Source: Rhizobium leguminosarum
GTDB lineage: Bacteria; Pseudomonadota; Alphaproteobacteria; Rhizobiales; Rhizobiaceae
Reading direction: 5' to 3'
Assembly (NCBI RefSeq): GCF_004123835.1
Contig: NZ_MZMU01000012.1
Span: forward strand, 186,001 to 250,000
Length of the DNA: 64,000 nucleotides
Shown one piece after another: positions 37,654-47,313 of the stretch. Both the position numbers and the translations under genes were made by a program. The notes under the pieces were generated by a model, which was not told where the DNA came from, made no database searches, and was given only the letters and a program-made list of their open reading frames with translations. Position 1 is the stretch's first letter. The number at the start of each line of letters is the position of its first letter.

Positions 37654-38565
37654 ATGGCGACCATCGCAGCGGAAACGGAGGAAGACAAGCAGGGTGCACG
37701 CGCCCGCGTCTTGCGCCTCTCCCCATCGGCGATCTCCTATCTCCAGGCGACGCCGCTGTTCGTCATTCTCGGCTTGTTCTTCCTGCTGCCGATCGCCATG
37801 ATCGCGGTCGTCAGCTTCTGGGACTACGACTTTGCCGGTCTCTATCCCGATTTCCTGACGATGAACTATACCGACACGCTCGGTTCGTGGGTGACGTGGA
37901 AGATCTATCTCAACACGCTGAAATTCACCGCGATCGTCTGGGCGCTGACGCTCGTCATCGGTTTCTGGGTCGCCTATTTCCTGGCCTTCCACATCCGCAA
38001 GACATCGACGCAGATGATCCTCTTCCTTGTCTGCACCGTGCCGTTCATGACGTCGAACATCATCCGCATGATCTCGTGGATCCCGGTGCTCGGGCGCAAC
38101 GGTCTCGTCAATTCGACGCTGATCAAGATGGGCATCATCCCGCAGCCGATCGAATGGCTGCTCTATTCCGATTTCGCCGTCGTGCTTGCCATGGTGCATC
38201 TCTACACGCTGTTCATGGTGACGCCGATCTTCAACACGCTGATGCGCATCGACCGGTCGCTGTTCGAGGCGGCGCGCGATGCCGGCGCCTCCGGCTGGCA
38301 GGTGCTGTGGAATGTCGTCATCCCGCTCGCCAAACCCGGCATGGCGATCGGCACGATCTTCGTCGTGACGCTCGTCATGGCCGACTTTTCGACGGTGCAG
38401 GTGATGTCCGGCGGCCAGAGCGCCTCGGTGGCGCTGATGATGAAGAACCAGATGTCGCTGCTGCAATATCCGGCGGCTGCCGCCAATGCCGTGGTGCTGC
38501 TTGCGGTGGTGCTGTTGATGGTCGCGGCCATCCTGCGCGTCGTCGATATCCGCAAGGAGCTTTGA
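37654..38565 (+). CDS. ABC transporter permease (PotB-type)
   Basis: A 303-residue inner-membrane protein with about six helices. The ATPase-contact EAA loop is visible as EAARDAGASGWQVLWNVVIPLAKPGM near residue 205. It is the first of two permeases; the stop is 1 base before the start of the second. The order is ATPase, binding protein, permease, permease, racemase, reductase, all one strand. The N-terminus is long (LSPSAISYLQATPLFVILGL), as in PotB/ModB-like members. Confidence 0.92.
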   Translation: MATIAAETEEDKQGARARVLRLSPSAISYLQATPLFVILGLFFLLPIAMIAVVSFWDYDFAGLYPDFLTMNYTDTLGSWVTWKIYLNTLKFTAIVWALTLVIGFWVAYFLAFHIRKTSTQMILFLVCTVPFMTSNIIRMISWIPVLGRNGLVNSTLIKMGIIPQPIEWLLYSDFAVVLAMVHLYTLFMVTPIFNTLMRIDRSLFEAARDAGASGWQVLWNVVIPLAKPGMAIGTIFVVTLVMADFSTVQVMSGGQSASVALMMKNQMSLLQYPAAAANAVVLLAVVLLMVAAILRVVDIRKEL

Positions 38566-38566
38566 G

Positions 38567-39388
38567 ATGAGCCACGAAAAACGCGGCCTGGAATTCTACC
38601 TGCTGGCGATCTTCTTCATCATCTTCGTGCTGTTCCTCTACGGCCCGCTTTCGGCGATCCTGATCCTCTCCTTCCAGGGGCCGGACGGCGGCCTGACCTT
38701 CCCGATGAACGGGATGTCCACGCACTGGTTCTTCAACCTGTTCGAAAAGCAGGCCGTCGGCGACTTCGGCGCCTCGTTCCGCCGCTCCTTCACCCTCGGG
38801 CTGATGGTGATGGCGGTGACGGTCGTCGTCTCGCTGCTCGCAGGCCTTGCCTTCCGACGCCGTTTCCGAGGTTCGACCGCGCTGTTCTACGCCACGGTCG
38901 CAAGCCTCGTCGTGCCGTCGATCATCATCTCGCTCGGCATCGGCGTCGTGTTCCAGGAGGGAGGGCTGAAGCCAGCCTGGTATTCGTCGGCCTTCGGTGC
39001 ACACCTCACCTGGACGCTGCCCTTCGGCGTGTTGATCATGTTTGCCGTCTTCAACCGCTTTTCGCCGGCCTATGAAGAAGCGGCGCGCGACCTCGGCGCC
39101 AGCTCCTGGCAGACGTTCCGCCATGTCGTGCTGCCGATGATCGCCCCGAGCCTCGTCGGCGTCGGCCTGTTCGGCTTCACGCTCTCCTATGACGAATTCG
39201 CCCGCACGCTGATGACATCAGGCACCTACAACACGCTGCCGCTCGAAATCTACGGCATGACGACCAACGTCACGACGCCGGTGCTCTATGCGCTCGGCAC
39301 GGTGACGACGCTGTTTTCCTTCACCATCATTCTCATCGCACTCGGCATCATGACGATGCTCAGCCGGCGGCAGGCAAAGATAAACTGA
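38567..39388 (+). CDS. ABC transporter permease (PotC-type)
   Basis: A 273-residue permease with about six membrane helices. The first is LLAIFFIIFVLFLYGPLSAI. The EAA loop is EEAARDLGASSWQTFRHVVLPMIAPSL near residue 165. It pairs with the permease just upstream; the gap is 1 base, so translation is coupled. The next gene, a racemase, begins 1 base after its stop. The PotC-like order and spacing mark one importer unit. Confidence 0.92.
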   Translation: MSHEKRGLEFYLLAIFFIIFVLFLYGPLSAILILSFQGPDGGLTFPMNGMSTHWFFNLFEKQAVGDFGASFRRSFTLGLMVMAVTVVVSLLAGLAFRRRFRGSTALFYATVASLVVPSIIISLGIGVVFQEGGLKPAWYSSAFGAHLTWTLPFGVLIMFAVFNRFSPAYEEAARDLGASSWQTFRHVVLPMIAPSLVGVGLFGFTLSYDEFARTLMTSGTYNTLPLEIYGMTTNVTTPVLYALGTVTTLFSFTIILIALGIMTMLSRRQAKIN

Positions 39389-39389
39389 C

Positions 39390-40133
39390 ATGCGCATCCT
39401 CATCGTCAATCCGAACACCACGGCCTCCATGACCGAGAAGGCCGCCACCGCCGCGCGTGCTGTGGCGGCATCCGGCACGGAGATCATCGCGGCCACCTCG
39501 CGCATGGGGCCGGTTTCCATCGAGGGGCATTACGACGGGGCCTTAGCGATCCCCGGCCTGCTCGCCGAGCTCAAGGAGCGGCAGGGTGTGGGTTATGACG
39601 CGGCTGTTATCGCCTGTTTCGACGATACCGGGCTCGAAGCGGCGCGGAGCTTTGCCGATGTGCCGATCCTCGGGCTTTGCGAATCCGCCGTGGTGACGGC
39701 GGGCTTCCTGGCGCAACGCTTCACCGTGGTGACGACACTGGAGCGCTCGCGGGTGCTGATCGACAATCTGGTGCGCCGCTACGGCATGGGCGACCGCGCC
39801 AAGGTGCGCGCTTCCGATATCCCGGTGCTGGAGCTCGAAGATTCAGGCTCGGGCGCGATCGGCAAGCTTAGAGCCGAGATCGAGCGGGCGCTTTTGGAAG
39901 ACGGCGCAGAGGCGATCGTGCTCGGCTGCGCCGGCATGACCGATCTGGCGCGCGAGCTGCAGGAGATCTACGGCGTGCCCGTCGTCGACGGCGTCGCCGC
40001 CGCCGTCAAGCAGGCCGAAGCGCTGGTGTCGCTCGGGCTTTCCACCAGCAAGCGCGGCTCCTACGCCTCGCCGCTGCCGAAATCCTTCACCGGGGCGATG
40101 AGCGGTTTCTCGCCGGTCCTGAAGGTCGGCTGA
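39390..40133 (+). CDS. Asp/Glu/hydantoin racemase-family protein
   Basis: A 247-residue enzyme of the aspartate/glutamate/hydantoin racemase superfamily. Both catalytic cysteines are visible: AAVIACFDDTGLEAAR (C near 72) and IVLGCAGMTDLARE (C near 175). The opening MRILIVNPNTTASMTE is the usual one for hydantoin and allantoin racemases. It would interconvert D- and L-forms of a 5-substituted hydantoin or like compound. It is joined to the permease gene (1-base gap), so its substrate is probably what the ABC system brings in. I see no hydantoinase or carbamoylase in the window. Confidence 0.88.
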   Translation: MRILIVNPNTTASMTEKAATAARAVAASGTEIIAATSRMGPVSIEGHYDGALAIPGLLAELKERQGVGYDAAVIACFDDTGLEAARSFADVPILGLCESAVVTAGFLAQRFTVVTTLERSRVLIDNLVRRYGMGDRAKVRASDIPVLELEDSGSGAIGKLRAEIERALLEDGAEAIVLGCAGMTDLARELQEIYGVPVVDGVAAAVKQAEALVSLGLSTSKRGSYASPLPKSFTGAMSGFSPVLKVG

Positions 40134-40137
40134 ACCG

Positions 40138-40749
40138 ATGGCCATCTCTTTCGATTTCAAACAGCTCAGCGAGCGTGAACGCTACAAGCTGATGATCGGC
40201 ACGATCATTCCGCGGCCGATCGCCCTGGTGACGACGGTCGACGAGAACGGCCGGATCAATGCCGCGCCCTTCAGCTTCTTCAACTGCCTTTCGGCCGACC
40301 CGCCGATCCTTGCGATCGGGGTCGAGAACAATGCCGACATGTCGTTCAAGGACACCGGCCACAATATCCGCATGACCGAGGTGTTCACAGTCAATATCGT
40401 CTCCTTCGCGATTGCCGAGGCGATGCATGTCTGCGGCGCCAAATATCCCCGCGGCGTCGACGAGTTGAAGGAAGCCGGCCTGACGGCGATGCCGGGCGAG
40501 AAGGTGGCATCGCCCTTCATCGCCGAGGCGCCGGCCGCCTTCGAATGCAAGCGGCACGTGACGCTCGAGCTCGGCCGTTCGCGGCAGATCGTCATGGGCG
40601 AGATCGTTTACGCGCATTACCGCGACGGAGTCGTCGATCCGGAGCGGCTGCACGTCGATCCGGCCGCGGTCGATGCCATTGCGAGGCTTGGCGGCGATAC
40701 CTGCGCCACCATCCGCGACCGCTTCGAGATGCCGACACCGAAGCTCTGA
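40138..40749 (+). CDS. flavin reductase-family (FMN-binding split-barrel) protein
   Basis: A 203-residue protein of the flavin reductase / NADH:FMN family. Typical parts are YKLMIGTIIPRPIALVTTVDENGRINAAPFSFFNCLSADPPILAIGV near the start, then VNIVSFAIAEAMHVCGAKYPRGVDE, and VMGEIVYAHYRDG. Such proteins supply reduced flavin to a monooxygenase or act alone on small molecules. Here it is the last gene of the ABC/racemase unit (4-base gap), so it may work on the same imported compound. Its partner enzyme is not seen. Confidence 0.86.
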   Translation: MAISFDFKQLSERERYKLMIGTIIPRPIALVTTVDENGRINAAPFSFFNCLSADPPILAIGVENNADMSFKDTGHNIRMTEVFTVNIVSFAIAEAMHVCGAKYPRGVDELKEAGLTAMPGEKVASPFIAEAPAAFECKRHVTLELGRSRQIVMGEIVYAHYRDGVVDPERLHVDPAAVDAIARLGGDTCATIRDRFEMPTPKL

Positions 40750-40753
40750 CGAA

Positions 40754-40853
40754 GAGCATTTCCGTTTTCTTCGAGTGACGAAAATCCTCTATCTCTTTGT
40801 CTTCGCGCGCTTCCGGACGCAAAACCGCTGCGCAGTTTTGCTGGAATTGCTCC
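40754..40853. repeat. rhizobial repeat (GAGCATTTCCG family)
   Basis: The element runs from GAGCATTTCCGTTTTCTTCG to its partner end TGGAATTGCTCC, with an inner hairpin CAAAACCGCTGCGCAGTTTTG and the stretch CTCTATCTCTTTGTCTTCGC between. I recognise it as a frequent rhizobial intergenic element. It closes the racemase operon and precedes the UPF0303 gene. Confidence 0.7.
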
Positions 40854-40941
40854 AGGGATAGCCCCAAGTTTTTGCTTTACTTTTTCGGCTTGCGCTAGAA
40901 TGGTCGGCTACGGATCATTGCGGCAGAGGAGCGCTTTACCC

Positions 40942-41430
40942 ATGACAATCGAGGACGATCTCAGCCGGATCGCGGAGCAGGAGAAAGTCCTGAGTTTCGA
41001 CGCCTTCGACCTGACGACGGCATGGCAGCTCGGCAAACTCCTGCAGGAACTCGCCACCGAGCGCGGCCTCGGCATCGCGATCGACGTGACCCTGCATTCG
41101 ATGACGGTCTTCTATGCGGCGCTCCCGGGTGTGACGCCCGACAATGTCAACTGGGTCCGCCGCAAGCGCAACATGGTGCTGCGTTATTTCCGCAGCAGCT
41201 ATGCCTCCGGCCTGAAGCTGCAGAAGGACGGCAAGACCGTCGAGGATAACGGGCTTTCCGGCGCCGACTATGCGCCGCATGGCGGCAGTTTCCCGATCAA
41301 CGTCAAGGGTACCGGCTGCATCGGCGCCGTCACCGTCTCAGGACTGCCGCAGCGCGACGACCACAATCTCGCGGTCGAGGCGCTGGCGCTGATGCTGGCC
41401 AAGGATCTGGATACGCTGCGGCTCGCCTGA
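40942..41430 (+). CDS. UPF0303 / heme-degrading-like domain protein (HbpS fold)
   Basis: A 162-residue protein of the UPF0303 family, with the GlcG/HbpS-type fold. Typical parts are FDAFDLTTAWQLGKLLQELATERGLGIAIDV near 20-50, then FYAALPGVTPDNVNWVRRKRNMVLR, YAPHGGSFPINVKGTGCIGAVTVSGLPQRDDHNLAVEAL. Related proteins bind heme or small organic acids; no role is proven for this group. The start at 40942 has AGAGGAG upstream. One base separates its stop from the start of the next gene. Confidence 0.83.
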   Translation: MTIEDDLSRIAEQEKVLSFDAFDLTTAWQLGKLLQELATERGLGIAIDVTLHSMTVFYAALPGVTPDNVNWVRRKRNMVLRYFRSSYASGLKLQKDGKTVEDNGLSGADYAPHGGSFPINVKGTGCIGAVTVSGLPQRDDHNLAVEALALMLAKDLDTLRLA

Positions 41431-41431
41431 G

Positions 41432-41818
41432 ATGGCTGCAATTTCCGGCAAGCGCCGCATGGGCGATGGCTACGAGCCGCATGTCGACGATGTCGAGGGC
41501 AGGCTGATCTATTCGCTTCCCGTCGATTCCGGGCATGTCAGCCTGTCTTTCGAATATGAGATCGAGGCCGGCGATCTGGCTGTGCTGCTCGATGACGCCT
41601 ATCGCCGGGCGATCCTGCATTGGGTTCTTCACACCAAGCTTCAGCGCACGATCACCGGCATGGCCGGGGAGATATCGCAAGCCGATTTTCGTGCGCTCTT
41701 GTTAGAGATTTTGCATTCACCGATCGACAACGTCGAGCAGCTGATTCAAGCGGTGAACCGCGAGCACAATATCCATCTGCAATACTATATCGATCTGGAT
41801 TTGGCGCAGGTGCGCTGA
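41432..41818 (+). CDS. hypothetical protein (128 aa), coupled to the UPF0303 gene
   Basis: A 128-residue soluble protein without a family I can name. It has a beta-rich front (MAAISGKRRMGDGYEPHVDD, then LIYSLPVDSGHVSLSFEYEI) and a helical back (RRAILHWVLHTKLQRTITGM, then LLLEILHSPIDNVEQLIQAV). The ATG is 1 base after the UPF0303 stop, so the two are translated together. It faces the AGE-family gene convergently. Confidence 0.65.
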   Translation: MAAISGKRRMGDGYEPHVDDVEGRLIYSLPVDSGHVSLSFEYEIEAGDLAVLLDDAYRRAILHWVLHTKLQRTITGMAGEISQADFRALLLEILHSPIDNVEQLIQAVNREHNIHLQYYIDLDLAQVR

Positions 41819-41891
41819 CAGGACTCGGTATCTCTCGTCTGCCGACGTCCTGCCGCAACTATTGGGTGCCGCGCTGCTGAGGCCGTTCACC

Positions 41892-43151
41892 TCAGAGCTT
41901 GCCGCCAGCCTCAGCGATGCCCTTTGTCAGGCTGCCCGTTGCCGGGAAGAGCGGGATGAGGCAGGCCTGCAGGGCGTGATAGATATCGCCCTTGCCGGGG
42001 AACAGCGAGTGCGAGGGAACGAGATCCTCCGTCAGTTCCTCGTGCCAGCCGCCGTTCTTGTGATCGATGAAGGCGCGCTCGATCACGTTCCAGATCTTGC
42101 GGTAGCTCTCTTCATGGAAATCGCTCGGCAGGTGCTCGTTGAGGAAATGCGCTGCAGCCGCACCTTCGCAGGCTGGCCACCAGAGCTTGTTGCGCTTGGC
42201 GGGCTTGTCGTCCCAATCGAGCGTATAGAAGAAGCTACCCTTGTCGTTGTCCCAGCCGAGCGCCATGGATTGGGCAAAGAGCGCCTTGGCCGCATCCGGC
42301 ATCCATTCGATCCGTTTGCCGCCGAGCGCCCAGAGCTGCAGGATGAGGCGGGCCCATTCCAGCCAGTGGCCGGGCGTCGTGCCGGCCGGGCGGAACATTT
42401 CGTTCGGATGATAGTACGTCTTGTCGAGGTTCCATTCGGCGTCGAAATGCTCGGCGACGCGCCAGTCGACGGAGCCGGCCGCGCGGCGGATGACGAGATC
42501 GGCGATGCTTTCGGCCTTGATCAGATAGTCCCGGTCGCCGGTGGCTTCGAAGGCCGCCATCAGCGCTTCGGTCAGGTGCATGTTGGAGTTCTGGCCGCGA
42601 TAGGCGCCGCCATCGAGCGGCTGCCAGTCGGCGGTGAATTCCTCGGCGATCGCGCCGTGCTTGGCTTCCCAGAACTTCGTATTCAGGATCTCGGTGATAT
42701 CATCAAGCATGCCGTCGGCAAGCGGATGGCCGATCGTCTTTGCGGCTGAGGCGGCAAGCAGCACAAAAGCATGGCCATAGCCCTGCTTGTTGGAATCGAC
42801 GGGTCCGTCATTGTTGAGGGACCAGAAATAGCCGCCATTTTTTCGGTCGCGATGATGGTTCCAGATATAGTCCATGCCGTGGTCGACGACATCGGCAGCG
42901 CCGGGACGGCCGAGCAAGGCGCCGATCGAAAAGCAATGCACGGCGCGCGCCGCGATATGGATGCCGCGAACCTGGCCCTCGGCGTCGAGAGGCCTGCCTT
43001 CGTCGTCGAGATCGTAGAAACCGCCCTTGGGATTGACCGAATTGTGCTGGAAGAAATCGAAGAGACCGTTCGCCTGGGTCAGCAGCCAGCCGCGATGATA
43101 GGCGCGGGTCGTCCAGTTTCCAAGCACGGCGTTGCCGGTTGCGGGTGCCAT
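41892..43151 (-). CDS. AGE-family sugar epimerase/isomerase
   Basis: A 419-residue enzyme of the N-acylglucosamine 2-epimerase (AGE) superfamily, an (alpha/alpha)6 barrel. Conserved segments are HNSVNPKGGFYDLDDEGRP near 30, then RAVHCFSIGALLG, YGHAFVLLAASAAKTI with the barrel histidine, QNSNMHLTEALMAAFEATGD, and PGHWLEWARLILQL, and KLWWPACEGAAAAHF. Relatives isomerise mannose/fructose, glucose/fructose or sulfoquinovose; the exact sugar cannot be told. I use the ATG at 43151 with GGAGGAG in front. The gene is divergent from metH across a gap with a repeat and a palindrome. Confidence 0.87.
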   Translation of the reverse strand: MAPATGNAVLGNWTTRAYHRGWLLTQANGLFDFFQHNSVNPKGGFYDLDDEGRPLDAEGQVRGIHIAARAVHCFSIGALLGRPGAADVVDHGMDYIWNHHRDRKNGGYFWSLNNDGPVDSNKQGYGHAFVLLAASAAKTIGHPLADGMLDDITEILNTKFWEAKHGAIAEEFTADWQPLDGGAYRGQNSNMHLTEALMAAFEATGDRDYLIKAESIADLVIRRAAGSVDWRVAEHFDAEWNLDKTYYHPNEMFRPAGTTPGHWLEWARLILQLWALGGKRIEWMPDAAKALFAQSMALGWDNDKGSFFYTLDWDDKPAKRNKLWWPACEGAAAAHFLNEHLPSDFHEESYRKIWNVIERAFIDHKNGGWHEELTEDLVPSHSLFPGKGDIYHALQACLIPLFPATGSLTKGIAEAGGKL

Positions 43152-43230
43152 GATGCTCCTCCGATTTCGTGCACAAGCGTCGCAAACGCCTATATAGAGG
43201 TCGGGCAAGTCTGTCATCGGTCTATCGGCC

Positions 43231-43325
43231 TGAAAATCGGGATCGATTTTCAGAAAGCACGATGCGAAGATTCAAACTGTTACAGCGTCCTTTGCGCGTC
43301 TTAAAAAGATGCGCGGCGCTGTAGC
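43231..43325. repeat. rhizobial two-hairpin repeat (CTACAGCGCC family), copy 2, inverted
   Basis: Hairpin CTGAAAATCGGGATCGATTT with TCAG (43231-43254) and hairpin ACAGCGTCCTTTGCGCGTC / GATGCGCGGCGCTGT (43283-43323) are joined by a spacer with ATTCAAACTG. It is the same family as 33366-33463, in the other orientation. It lies in the AGE-metH gap. Confidence 0.7.
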
Positions 43326-43359
43326 CTTGCAACGCACGAAATCGATAGGCATATATTGA

Positions 43360-43379
43360 CATAAAGATATCTTTATGTG
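43360..43379. promoter_or_regulatory. 20-bp perfect palindrome upstream of metH (candidate SahR/SamR-type operator)
   Basis: ACATAAAGAT is followed at once by its exact complement ATCTTTATGT (43360-43379). It ends 39 bases before the metH start. The core ATAAAGATATCTTTAT resembles, as I recall, the site for ArsR-family regulators of methionine and SAM/SAH recycling genes in Proteobacteria. The regulator gene is not in the window, so the assignment is inference. Confidence 0.6.
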
Positions 43380-43418
43380 ATTTGGAAGTCTGGTCTTACG
43401 ACGTCAAGGAGCCCTCCC

Positions 43419-46400
43419 GTGTTTGACAATCTCTTTGGTCCGGAAACGGGCAAACGTGACGGCAGTGAAGTGTTCGCAGCTTTGAAACAAGCCGCGAGCG
43501 AGCGCATCCTTGTTCTCGACGGCGCCATGGGCACGCAGATCCAGGGGCTCGGCTATGACGAAGACCAGTTTCGCGGAACGCGCTTCATCGGCTGCGCCTG
43601 TCATCAGAAGGGCAATAACGACCTTCTGATCCTGACCCAACCGGATGCGATCGAAGAGATCCATTACAGATACGCCAAGGCCGGCGCCGACATTCTCGAG
43701 ACCAACACCTTCTCCTCGACCCGCATCGCGCAGGCCGATTACGAGATGGAAGGTGCGGTCTACGACCTCAACAAGGAAGGTGCCGAAATCGTGCGCCGCG
43801 CGGCGCAGCGCGCCGAACGCGAGGACGGCCGCCGCCGCTTCGTCGCCGGCGCCATCGGGCCGACCAACCGCACCGCCTCGATCTCACCCGACGTCAACAA
43901 TCCCGGTTTTCGCGCCGTCACTTTCGACGATCTGCGTTCCGCCTACGGCGAGCAGATCGACGGGCTGATCGACGGCGGCGCCGACATCATCCTCATTGAG
44001 ACGATCTTCGACACGCTGAACGCCAAGGCTGCGATCTTCGCCTGCGAGGAGCGCTTCGAGGCAAAGGGCGTGCGCCTGCCCGTGATGATCTCGGGCACGA
44101 TCACCGATCTTTCCGGCCGTACGCTGTCCGGCCAGACGCCGTCGGCCTTCTGGAATTCCGTGCGCCATGCCAATCCCTTCACGATCGGGCTCAACTGCGC
44201 GCTCGGCGCCAATGCGATGCGCCCGCACCTGCAGGAGCTATCGGGTGTCGCCGACACCTTCATCTGCGCCTATCCGAATGCCGGCCTGCCGAACGAGTTC
44301 GGCCAGTATGACGAAACGCCGGAGCTGATGGCGGCGCAGATCGACGGCTTCGCCCGCGAAGGCCTTGTCAATATCGTCGGCGGCTGCTGCGGCTCGACGC
44401 CTGAACATATCAAGGCGATCGCCGAGACCGTCGCGAAATACAAGCCACGGCCGATTCCCGAGCATCGCCCCTTCATGTCGCTGTCGGGTCTCGAACCCTT
44501 CGAACTGACCAAGGATATTCCCTTCGTCAATGTCGGCGAGCGCACCAATGTCACCGGCTCGGCCCGCTTCCGCAAGCTGATCACCAACGGCGATTTCACG
44601 GCAGCGCTCGATGTCGCCCGCGACCAGGTTGAGAACGGCGCGCAGGTGATTGACATCAACATGGACGAGGGGCTGATCGATTCCGAAAAGGCGATGGTCG
44701 AGTTCCTCAACCTGATCGCCGCCGAGCCCGACATCGCCCGTGTGCCTGTCATGATCGACTCGTCGAAGTTCTCGATCATCGAATCCGGCCTGAAGCGGGT
44801 GCAGGGCAAGCCGATCGTCAACTCGATCTCGCTGAAGGAAGGCGAGGAGAATTTCCTCGCCCAGGCGCGCCTGTTGCACAATTACGGCGCTGCCGTCGTC
44901 GTCATGGCCTTCGATGAGACGGGGCAGGCGGACAGCTACGAGCGCAAGGTGGATATCTGCACGCGCGCCTACAAGCTGCTGACCGAGAAGATCGGCTACC
45001 CGCCCGAGGACATCATCTTCGACCCGAACATCTTCGCGGTCGCGACCGGCATCGAAGAGCACAATAATTACGGCGTCGATTTCATCGAGGCGACGCGGAC
45101 GATCCGCGAGCGCATGCCGCTGGTGCATATTTCGGGCGGTGTCTCCAACCTGTCCTTCTCGTTCCGCGGCAACGAGCCGGTGCGCGAGGCAATGCACGCC
45201 GTGTTCCTCTACCACGCCATCCAGGCGGGCATGGACATGGGCATCGTCAATGCCGGCCAGCTTGCCGTCTACGACAACATCGATCCCGAGCTGCGCGAGG
45301 CCTGCGAGGACGTGGTGCTGAACCGCCGCCCCGACGGTACGGAGCGGCTGCTCGAAGTGGCCGAACGCTTCCGTGGCGCCGGTGCCAGAGAAGGCCGTGT
45401 CCAGGATCTTTCCTGGCGCGAATGGAGCGTCGAGAAGCGTCTCGAACATGCGCTGGTCAACGGCATCACTGAATATATCGAGGCCGATACCGAGGAGGCG
45501 CGCCTGCAGGCCGCCCGGCCGCTGCACGTCATCGAAGGGCCGCTGATGGCCGGCATGAACGTCGTCGGTGACCTGTTCGGCTCGGGCAAGATGTTCCTGC
45601 CGCAGGTGGTGAAGTCGGCGCGCGTGATGAAGCAGGCGGTGGCCGTGCTGCTGCCCTACATGGAAGAGGAAAAGCGCCTGAACGGCGGCGACCAGCGTCG
45701 GTCGGCCGGCAAGATCCTGATGGCGACGGTCAAGGGCGATGTGCACGATATCGGCAAGAACATCGTCGGCGTCGTGCTTGCCTGCAACAATTACGAGATC
45801 GTCGACCTCGGCGTCATGGTGCCGGCGACGAAGATTCTCGAAACGGCCATTGCCGAGAAGGTCGACGTCATCGGCCTCTCCGGCCTGATCACGCCGTCAC
45901 TCGACGAGATGGTGCATGTTGCCGCCGAGATGGAGCGCCAGGGTTTCGAGATCCCACTGTTGATCGGCGGGGCGACGACCAGCCGCGTGCATACGGCCGT
46001 GAAGATCCATCCCGGCTACAACAAGGGGCAGACGGTCTACGTCACCGATGCGAGCCGCGCCGTCGGCGTCGTCTCGGCGCTGCTGTCGCCGGAGACGCGC
46101 CAGAGCTATGTCGACGATATAAGAGCCGAATATGCCAAGGTGGCGGCGGCCCATGCGCGCAGCGAGGCCGAGAAGGTACGCCTGCCGTTGCCCCGGGCTC
46201 GCGAGAATGCCCACAAGATCGACTGGTCTGCCCACCAGCCGGTGAAGCCGCAATTCTTCGGCACGCGGGTGTTCGAAGATTACGATCTGGCCGAGCTTGC
46301 CAAATACATCGACTGGACGCCGTTCTTCCAGACCTGGGAGTTGCGCGGCCGCTACCCGGCCATTCTCGAGGACGAGAAGCAGGGCGAGGCTGCGCGTGCG

Positions 46401-47192
46401 CTCTGGGCCGATGCGCAGGCGATGCTGAAGAAGATCATCGACGAAAAGTGGTTCCGCCCGCGCGCCGTCATCGGCTTCTGGCCTGCCGGCGCGGTCGGCG
46501 ACGATATCCGGCTATTCACGGATGAGAGCCGGAAACAGGAGCTCGAGACCTTCTATACGCTGCGCCAGCAGCTTTCGAAGCGGGACGGGCGGCCGAACGT
46601 GGCGCTTTCCGATTTCGTCGCGCCTGTCACAAGCGGTGTTCAGGATTATGTCGGCGGCTTCGTGGTGACGGCCGGTATCGAGGAAATCGCCATCGCCGAA
46701 CGTTTCGAACGGGCGAACGACGATTATTCGTCGATCCTCGTCAAGGCGCTGGCCGACCGCTTCGCCGAAGCTTTTGCCGAGCGTATGCACGAGCAGGTAC
46801 GGCGCGAATACTGGGGCTATGCCAAGGACGAGACGCTCAGCAAGGAGGACCTCATCACCGAAGCCTATGCCGGCATTCGCCCGGCGCCCGGTTATCCCGC
46901 CCAGCCTGACCACACCGAAAAGGCAACACTTTTCAAGCTGCTCGATGCTGAAAAGGCGGCCGGCGTGAAGCTGACGGAGAGTTATGCGATGTGGCCGGGT
47001 TCCTCGGTCTCCGGCCTCTATATCGGCCATCCCGACTCCTATTATTTCGGTGTCGCCAAGGTGGAGCGCGATCAAGTCGAGGATTATGCGGCGCGCAAGC
47101 AGATGGCGGTGTCTGAAGTCGAGCGCTGGCTCGGGCCGGTGCTGAACTACGTGCCGCGCAAGACCGAAACCGAGATCGAGGATGCGGCGTAA
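43419..47192 (+). CDS. metH: cobalamin-dependent methionine synthase
   Basis: MetH moves a methyl group from 5-methyl-tetrahydrofolate through cobalamin to homocysteine, giving methionine. The 1257 residues hold all modules. The homocysteine domain starts with [12 protein letters not shown] near 30 and carries zinc cysteines in GLNCALGA and [10 protein letters not shown]. The folate domain follows ([13 protein letters not shown], near 370). The cobalamin module includes the lower-ligand motif [11 protein letters not shown] near 773. The C-terminal SAM-dependent reactivation domain ends with [22 protein letters not shown] start at the GTG (43419) with AAGGAG before it. It is controlled perhaps through the palindrome upstream and ends with a strong terminator. 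Confidence 0.97.
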   Translation: MFDNLFGPETGKRDGSEVFAALKQAASERILVLDGAMGTQIQGLGYDEDQFRGTRFIGCACHQKGNNDLLILTQPDAIEEIHYRYAKAGADILETNTFSSTRIAQADYEMEGAVYDLNKEGAEIVRRAAQRAEREDGRRRFVAGAIGPTNRTASISPDVNNPGFRAVTFDDLRSAYGEQIDGLIDGGADIILIETIFDTLNAKAAIFACEERFEAKGVRLPVMISGTITDLSGRTLSGQTPSAFWNSVRHANPFTIGLNCALGANAMRPHLQELSGVADTFICAYPNAGLPNEFGQYDETPELMAAQIDGFAREGLVNIVGGCCGSTPEHIKAIAETVAKYKPRPIPEHRPFMSLSGLEPFELTKDIPFVNVGERTNVTGSARFRKLITNGDFTAALDVARDQVENGAQVIDINMDEGLIDSEKAMVEFLNLIAAEPDIARVPVMIDSSKFSIIESGLKRVQGKPIVNSISLKEGEENFLAQARLLHNYGAAVVVMAFDETGQADSYERKVDICTRAYKLLTEKIGYPPEDIIFDPNIFAVATGIEEHNNYGVDFIEATRTIRERMPLVHISGGVSNLSFSFRGNEPVREAMHAVFLYHAIQAGMDMGIVNAGQLAVYDNIDPELREACEDVVLNRRPDGTERLLEVAERFRGAGAREGRVQDLSWREWSVEKRLEHALVNGITEYIEADTEEARLQAARPLHVIEGPLMAGMNVVGDLFGSGKMFLPQVVKSARVMKQAVAVLLPYMEEEKRLNGGDQRRSAGKILMATVKGDVHDIGKNIVGVVLACNNYEIVDLGVMVPATKILETAIAEKVDVIGLSGLITPSLDEMVHVAAEMERQGFEIPLLIGGATTSRVHTAVKIHPGYNKGQTVYVTDASRAVGVVSALLSPETRQSYVDDIRAEYAKVAAAHARSEAEKVRLPLPRARENAHKIDWSAHQPVKPQFFGTRVFEDYDLAELAKYIDWTPFFQTWELRGRYPAILEDEKQGEAARALWADAQAMLKKIIDEKWFRPRAVIGFWPAGAVGDDIRLFTDESRKQELETFYTLRQQLSKRDGRPNVALSDFVAPVTSGVQDYVGGFVVTAGIEEIAIAERFERANDDYSSILVKALADRFAEAFAERMHEQVRREYWGYAKDETLSKEDLITEAYAGIRPAPGYPAQPDHTEKATLFKLLDAEKAAGVKLTESYAMWPGSSVSGLYIGHPDSYYFGVAKVERDQVEDYAARKQMAVSEVERWLGPVLNYVPRKTETEIEDAA

Positions 47193-47237
47193 GCGGCCGC
47201 TTGGCACGGTTCGTTGATAAAATGAATCAAGAGGTGA

Positions 47238-47276
47238 TGAAGCCGGAAAGTGAATCGCTTTCCGGCTTCATGTTTT
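47238..47276 (+). terminator. Rho-independent terminator of metH
   Basis: A perfect 13-base stem TGAAGCCGGAAAG / CTTTCCGGCTTCA with a 7-base loop (47238-47270), followed by TGTTTTT. Confidence 0.92.
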
Positions 47277-47313
47277 TGAAAATGAATGTGAAAATCATAT
47301 CGCAGAACTTAAC

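Noticed and set aside
34854-37688. A 944-codon minus-strand open frame across the ABC ATPase and receptor genes
   Set aside because: It is antisense to two genes with complete motifs and runs through the RIME-like repeat.
43152-43418. A SAM or cobalamin riboswitch before metH
   Set aside because: The gap is filled by a two-hairpin repeat and the palindrome. I could not find the conserved cobalamin box or the SAM-II core.
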